A program made the translations under genes and the position numbers. A DNA stretch of 64,000 nucleotides from assembly GCA_017427065.1 (NCBI GenBank), contig JAFRTL010000022.1, forward strand, positions 28,695-92,694. The letters are read 5' to 3'. Origin of the DNA: Bacteroidaceae bacterium. Lineage in GTDB: Bacteria; Bacteroidota; Bacteroidia; Bacteroidales; Bacteroidaceae. The notes beneath the pieces are model-generated. The model did no database searches. It was not told the DNA's origin and saw nothing but the letters and a program-made list of their open reading frames with translations. Of the stretch, positions 59,489 to 64,000 are shown piece after piece (within the stretch, counting starts at the first letter, position 1; every line of letters begins with the position of its first letter).

Positions 59489-62161
59489 TTAGAACTGTAT
59501 GCTCAACCCAAAGGTGTAGCTGCGATAGACAGGCATGGTGCGCTTATCATCCACACCCAGAGAGCCATCTATCACGCTGGAGTTGATCATAGGCGTGAGA
59601 CCGCTGTAGCCTGTAAAGGTAGCCAAATTGTTCACAGAGGCTGAGACACGCAGGTTCTGAATGAAACGTGAGCGCAATGGCACTGTCCAGCCTATGGTGA
59701 GGTAATCAATGTTAACATAGTCGCCACGCTCCAACCAGTAGTCGCTGATGGTCTGATCCTGAATATTCTGCTGGGGAGCACCCTGCATCACGTTATAGTT
59801 GGGCAGCGAAAGCATGTTCATGTAGGTGAGGGCCGAACCATTGTAGATTTTATGTCCGAAGGCTCCGTTTACCTGCATGGTAATATCCCACTGGCGATAA
59901 CGGAATGCGATGTTAGAGCCCATCATGGCCTTAGGTGTGGCTTGTCCACAGATGTATTTCTCGTCGGTCACCAGATAGTGTCGGGAGCCATCGGCATCGG
60001 TGACAAGGCCCTGACAATGGGGCAGATAGAACACACCTAGGGGCTGACCAACGATCTGCATCACCACATCACTGGCACCGTGGAAGCCTGCGCCCCAGAG
60101 CGAGGAGATGCCCTTCATGCTGGGAGCAGTGAGGTACTGGCCATTGTAATAACCATTGAGGGAGAGCAGCTTGTTGCGCTCGAACGACCAGTTCATATTC
60201 ACGCTGAGCTGCATGTCACGTGTGCGCAGCGGCGTGATGCCAAAACCTATCTCAAGTCCGCTATTCTTCATGGAACCCATGTTGGCCAAGAGCTTATCAT
60301 AAGTAAACGGTGGAACAGGCACATCATACACATAGAGCATGTCGCTTGTGCGAGATTTGTAATAGTCCAGCGTCAAGGCCACCCTACCCTTCCACAGCTG
60401 TACATCCAAACCCGCATTGAAAGTGCGCTTCTGCTCCCACTTCAGGTCGGGATTGGCATTACGAATCACACCCAGTGTGGTAGCTACTGCACCAGCCATG
60501 GGCACTACCCCATTAGGTTGCATCAGCTGCATGGAGTTATAGGAGTCTATACCTCCTAAATTGCCAGAGAGGCCGTAACCCACACGCAACTTGGCACTGG
60601 AAATGAGCGTGAGCGGCTTCATCCAGGCTTCCTCACTGATGATCCATGCTCCACTGACCGAGGGGAAGAAGCCCCAGCGATGATTCTTTCCAACTTTGGA
60701 GGAACCATCGGCACGGGCATTCACGGTAAGTGTGTATCTGTCAAGCAACGAATAAGAAGCACGTAGGAGGAACGACTGCATGTGGGCATCGGTCTTGTAA
60801 GAGTCGGTACCTTCCCACAGGCGGGATGCACCTGCCGATAGCTTGTGATACCCATAGGCATCGGTGAGCAGGTTGGTGGTGGTGGTATAGAAGCCACTAC
60901 CGCGCTGGCTCTCCCCTTCGGCCAGTGCCAGCAGGTTGAGTGTCCCAGCATGGAAGTTGAAGGTCTTCTCCAGAGAGATGTTTCCCAGCAGTTCCTCATT
61001 CTTGTCATCACCACGATAGGCTTCGCCATGACTCCATACAAAGGTGGGATAATAATGGGCATTGTCTACGGTGTTGTAGCTGTAGGATCCAAATATGCGG
61101 AGTTCAAACTGAGGTGCCAAGGTGGCAGTTGCATTCAGGTGCACGTTGAAATGGGCGTTATCCTCGTCTTGCTTCATGCGGAGTAGCGAGTTGGGATTAT
61201 TGATCCACAGCGCCTCTGTTACCTGATAGTAGGAGCCATCGGCATTCATACCATCGGAGAAGGTGGGGTTAAAGGTATCTGCCGAATAAAAAAGTTTCTG
61301 TTTAAAAGGCAGATAGGACGCTTTCTGCAGAGAGCCAAAGAGACCTAGATCTACGGTAAGCAGGTTGTCGAAGGCCTTCTGTGAGATATCGAGCTTGGCA
61401 ATGTAGTTGCGCAAGTGATAGGTCTTCACCACCCGCTGATGATCCATCATACCCAGTGAGGCACGATAGTTCGCTGTCTCTGTACCCCCTCCGAAAGCCA
61501 CATGATGGTTCTGCACGAAGCCCGTGCGCTCTATGCTGCGATGAAAGTCGGTATCGGCCCCACCATCGATATAATCCAGTCCCAAGGCAGTAGCAGCATT
61601 TCTAAACTGCGGTCCGCTAAGCATCTGCATGCGTTTATACACAGACTCGAATCCCATGGATCCATCGTAGGAGATGTGGAACTGCTGACTACGTCCTTTC
61701 TTGGTGGCCACCTCGATCACACCTGCAGCCCCACGACTACCATACTGCGCCGTCTCTGAGGCATCTTTCAAGATGGTGAAACTCTCTATGTCTGCAGGAT
61801 AAATGGTGGAAAGTGTGGCCAGGTCGGATGTTACGCCATCGATGATGACCAGCGGGTCGTTGCCACCAGTAAGCGAGGTGGTACCTCGTACACGAACGGC
61901 AGAGACCATAGCCTCCTGATTTCCACCTGAGGTGACTTGAACACCTGCAGCTTGTCCGCTCAGTGCATCGAGCGATGAGGTAATCAGACCCTTGTTCATG
62001 CGCTCTTCTGTGACTTTCTCTACAGCACCAGCCACAGTGTTTTGGTCGCTATAACCCACACGTACTGTAGTGACGGTAGTATCACGTTTGACAGGCTCCT
62101 GCGCCCAAAGGGTACCAGAGGCCAACAGACCTGCCAATAAACTAATGGCATACTTTCTCAT
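59489..62161 (-). CDS. susC: SusC-family TonB-dependent transporter
   Basis: The 890-residue outer-membrane transporter has a signal peptide (ending TLWAQ), a TonB-box-like stretch, the plug domain with LDALSGQAAGVQVTSGGNQEAM, VRVRGTTSLTGGNDPLVIIDG and ILKDASETAQYGSRGAAGVIEVATKKG, and a 22-strand barrel ending FGLSIQF. It lacks the N-terminal carboxypeptidase-like extension common in SusC proteins and is on the short side (about 1000 is usual). A minus-strand TATATTTG at 62185-62192 is a likely -7 element. Confidence 0.95.
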   Translation of the reverse strand: MRKYAISLLAGLLASGTLWAQEPVKRDTTVTTVRVGYSDQNTVAGAVEKVTEERMNKGLITSSLDALSGQAAGVQVTSGGNQEAMVSAVRVRGTTSLTGGNDPLVIIDGVTSDLATLSTIYPADIESFTILKDASETAQYGSRGAAGVIEVATKKGRSQQFHISYDGSMGFESVYKRMQMLSGPQFRNAATALGLDYIDGGADTDFHRSIERTGFVQNHHVAFGGGTETANYRASLGMMDHQRVVKTYHLRNYIAKLDISQKAFDNLLTVDLGLFGSLQKASYLPFKQKLFYSADTFNPTFSDGMNADGSYYQVTEALWINNPNSLLRMKQDEDNAHFNVHLNATATLAPQFELRIFGSYSYNTVDNAHYYPTFVWSHGEAYRGDDKNEELLGNISLEKTFNFHAGTLNLLALAEGESQRGSGFYTTTTNLLTDAYGYHKLSAGASRLWEGTDSYKTDAHMQSFLLRASYSLLDRYTLTVNARADGSSKVGKNHRWGFFPSVSGAWIISEEAWMKPLTLISSAKLRVGYGLSGNLGGIDSYNSMQLMQPNGVVPMAGAVATTLGVIRNANPDLKWEQKRTFNAGLDVQLWKGRVALTLDYYKSRTSDMLYVYDVPVPPFTYDKLLANMGSMKNSGLEIGFGITPLRTRDMQLSVNMNWSFERNKLLSLNGYYNGQYLTAPSMKGISSLWGAGFHGASDVVMQIVGQPLGVFYLPHCQGLVTDADGSRHYLVTDEKYICGQATPKAMMGSNIAFRYRQWDITMQVNGAFGHKIYNGSALTYMNMLSLPNYNVMQGAPQQNIQDQTISDYWLERGDYVNIDYLTIGWTVPLRSRFIQNLRVSASVNNLATFTGYSGLTPMINSSVIDGSLGVDDKRTMPVYRSYTFGLSIQF

Positions 62162-62291
62162 AGGTATTAGTTTTGCTTAGACCACAAATATAGTATTTTT
62201 TTTCTTGAATCACTAATTTGAGGTTGATTTGTCGCTTTCAGCACTAGAAAAGGGTATTTCGTTTTCCTCTAGGTAACGAAGGCGAAAATCA

Positions 62292-62339
62292 CAGACATTT
62301 GTCACAAGAAGTTGGATGGTGTGATGACAAAAATGTCTG
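62292..62339. promoter_or_regulatory. inverted repeat upstream of susC
   Basis: CAGACATTTGTCA (62292-62304) and TGACAAAAATGTCTG (around 62324-62338) are near-perfect inverted copies separated by about 20 bases, about 130 bases upstream of the susC start. This may be a regulator site. The rest of 62162-62391 shows no gene. Confidence 0.4.
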
Positions 62340-62391
62340 GCATCAGCACCATGGAATAATGCAGCTATATGTACAACGGAATAAATGAAGT

Positions 62392-62425
62392 AAAAAAAGG
62401 GATGCCTAACAGCACCCCCTTTTTT
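62392..62425 (-). terminator. terminator of the TolB-like gene
   Basis: AAAAAAAGGG and CCCCTTTTTT flank a GC-paired inner stem and short loop, 22 bases past the stop codon at 62447. It has A- and T-runs on both sides, so it may act in both directions. Confidence 0.75.
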
Positions 62426-62446
62426 AATAATATATTGATTAATTTA

Positions 62447-63400
62447 TTAATTCTGAGCAGGTTGTTCAGTAAGACGATAGCTGACAAAAGCCAGGTAGCG
62501 ACTATCAGGCGCCCATGAATTTACATTAATAGTACCCTGACCACCGAAGAGAGACACTAACTTAGTAGGCTGTCCACCTTCTGCAGGCATCAACCACAGC
62601 TCTACGTTCTTGTTAGCCACGTGCTGATTAGGCTCCAAGTCACCCTTGTTGTAAGTGATGTAGATCACCTTCTTGCCATCGGGAGATACATGTGGGAACC
62701 ACGCGTTGCGTGTCTCGTCAAACGTCATCTGTGTCTGCTCGCTGCCATCCGCATTCATGCGCCACACCTGCATCAAGCCACTGCGTACGCTGTTGAACCA
62801 GATGTGCTTGCCATCAGGAGAATACTCAGGACCATCGTCCAGATCATCCGCCGTGGTCAGTCGCTTCTCAGGACCCTTACCCTCTACGTCCATCGTATAG
62901 ATGTCGCGAATCTTGCCGCCATCGCGGAATGCACAGTAAGCCAACGTCTTGCCATCAGGGCTCCAGCCATGCAGATAGCTAGGGCTAGAAGGAGTCACCA
63001 TGCGAGGCAGTTCCTTGCCATCGAGGGAGATGATATAAACATAAGAGCCACCACCGTTGGAACTTGGGCTCGTACTCACTGCGATATACTTACCATCAGC
63101 ACTCAGCACATGGTCATTGTTACAGCGAGACAGATAATGTGTGTTTACCAGCTCCACCTCCCCTGTGCCGTCAGGAGAAATGCGATAGATGTGTCCGCCA
63201 CTATTATATACCAGCCACTTGCCATCCTTGCTCCAGTTAGGCGCCTCGATGGTACCATTGAATTCACGTACTACACGGCGTGCACCAGTCTGGGTATCCA
63301 ACACTTCCAGGATGCTCGTCACGCGAGGTTGCTGCTGTTGCTGCGCTTTCAAGCCCAGAGTCATAGCAGCCAAGGCCATCACTAATAATGTCTTTTTCAT
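62447..63400 (-). CDS. TolB-like WD40 (PD40) propeller, exported
   Basis: The 317-residue product has a signal peptide (ending LGLKAQ, then a Gln run) and six repeats of the PD40 type: APNWSKDGKWLVYNS, RISPDGTGEVELV, LSADGKYIAV, HGWSPDGKTLAYC, EYSPDGKHIWFNS, HVSPDGKKVIYIT. It is a TolB-like periplasmic propeller but without the N-terminal TolB domain. Similar proteins in Bacteroidetes accompany nutrient-uptake loci; the function is not known. A good promoter lies at 63436-63465. Confidence 0.87.
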   Translation of the reverse strand: MKKTLLVMALAAMTLGLKAQQQQQPRVTSILEVLDTQTGARRVVREFNGTIEAPNWSKDGKWLVYNSGGHIYRISPDGTGEVELVNTHYLSRCNNDHVLSADGKYIAVSTSPSSNGGGSYVYIISLDGKELPRMVTPSSPSYLHGWSPDGKTLAYCAFRDGGKIRDIYTMDVEGKGPEKRLTTADDLDDGPEYSPDGKHIWFNSVRSGLMQVWRMNADGSEQTQMTFDETRNAWFPHVSPDGKKVIYITYNKGDLEPNQHVANKNVELWLMPAEGGQPTKLVSLFGGQGTINVNSWAPDSRYLAFVSYRLTEQPAQN

Positions 63401-63435
63401 GATAAGAATGCTTTATTTGTTAATACTTAATGCTG

Positions 63436-63465
63436 CAAAGATACGTACATTTTTGAACAACCAAA
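63436..63465 (-). promoter_or_regulatory. promoter of the TolB-like gene
   Basis: TATCTTTG (63436-63443, minus strand) with TTTG (63462-63465) 18 bases upstream. A second match, TACCTTTG at 63608-63615 with TTTG at 63637-63640 (21 bases), lies further up and may be an additional start. Confidence 0.6.
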
Positions 63466-64000
63466 CCTTTTTACTCTTTTTTTTAGTTATTCTGATATTT
63501 CTCGTTTTCACAGGCCACTGGTAAACCCGAAGGCTATGGCAATCGCTGTGAATGTGGTGAGCGGTATAATTAGTTTAGAGTTTTGGGGGTGTTCAACGTT
63601 GACAGCGCAAAGGTACAACATGAAAATGCCTGTCGCCAAATTATTCTTTCATTTTGGGACGTTGATTTTAGTTAGCACAGTAATATCAGTTATTTTCTAA
63701 ATTGTTAAAATATGTTTAAATTAGCAAAATGGGCAATAGTAGTCGCGGAAACAATAAACATTAACGATGTAGAGTCAATCTCATCTAAAAGGGATTGGCA
63801 AGGTCGCATTTCATGCGCAGCCAAAATGGTCATTTTAATCTTTCTAGTTAGGAAAAAATATTTTTCTAGTTAGAAAAAAAAAAGAGCATGTTTTGAGAGG
63901 GCGCAAGAGTGAGTGAATTCCTGACAGTACTGACAGTTGACAGTTTTATTTTGGCGTATGTATTCCACTTTGGAAAATTTCTATATTATATATTTATATA
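63466..64000. other. gene-free right end with short repeats
   Basis: No coding frame is supported. The stretch holds a second possible promoter (63608-63640, minus strand), GTCGCGGAAA near 63752, a 22-base direct repeat TTTCTAGTTAGnAAAAAA (63841 and 63863) and three copies of TGACAGT at about 63922-63944. The last resembles one arm of the iteron-like repeats at the left end. Confidence 0.5.

Noticed and set aside
1-64000. tRNA or rRNA genes
   Set aside because: Intergenic stretches were read for cloverleaf-like arms and rRNA text; none was found by eye, though a tRNA scan would be decisive.

Overview
The window looks like a chromosome segment of a Bacteroidales bacterium, probably Prevotellaceae. 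The signs are a SusC/SusD pair, many glycan-degrading enzymes with Bacteroidetes-type signal peptides, lipoprotein signals and, upstream of many genes, the Bacteroidetes promoter element TAnnTTTG with a TTG/TTTG box about 19-21 bases further up. The genus is inference. No rRNA, tRNA or CRISPR array was seen.

Layout. (1) 1-2.2 kb: sparse accessory DNA with two or three small genes and an unusual set of short repeats (a 22-bp tandem array, then two families of iteron-like inverted repeats). (2) 2.2-10.3 kb: macro-domain-like phage-type protein, dnaB, ispE, a pair of nucleoside-hydrolase-fold secreted proteins, a VanX-like dipeptidase and an AsmA-like protein. (3) 10.3-14.1 kb: fructan/sucrose unit (GH32, sugar MFS transporter, fructokinase). 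(4) 14.2-18.6 kb: porin and an arsenic operon arsR-aqpS-CobW-type GTPase-arsC with no ArsB/Acr3 pump and with an arsenate reductase that carries an export signal. (5) 18.6-47.4 kb: one uninterrupted minus-strand run of 22 genes, mostly overlapping or a few bases apart. (6) 47.5-50.0 kb: GH88, a serine-recombinase-like protein without catalytic residues, and a LysE exporter. (7) 50.1-53.1 kb: trpS with GH53-like and GH16 enzymes. (8) 53.1-64 kb: two possible small RNA units, a SpoIIE-type phosphatase overlapping a TonB-dependent receptor, a SusD/SusC pair, a TolB-like propeller and a repeat-bearing right end.

The main candidate for an undescribed system is region 5. In transcription order it has a LytS/LytTR two-component pair; a two-cluster ferredoxin; a radical SAM enzyme; a DUF116-polyprenyl synthetase fusion; two alpha/alpha-toroid proteins of the prenyltransferase/squalene-cyclase type, one with an intact DXDDT class II cyclase motif; two PQQ-like propellers; an NHL-like propeller; a Tat-exported polyferredoxin; a NapH-type membrane Fe-S protein; a membrane-anchored propeller; a NuoE-NuoF-ferredoxin fusion; a NuoG N-terminal-like Fe-S protein without a catalytic domain; a lipoprotein propeller; an ABC ATPase with a large FtsX-type permease; a GT4 glycosyltransferase; and three tandem paralogous propellers. 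I do not recognise this as a known pathway. My working inference is a NADH-driven electron chain across the inner membrane, feeding periplasmic propeller proteins and linked to synthesis of a cyclised isoprenoid that may be a membrane redox carrier or modified lipid. The lipid, the electron acceptor and whether the propellers bind PQQ are all unknown.

Regions 3 and 8 are nutrient-acquisition modules typical of gut Bacteroidales. Regions 6 and 7 add single polysaccharide-degrading genes next to housekeeping or transport genes.
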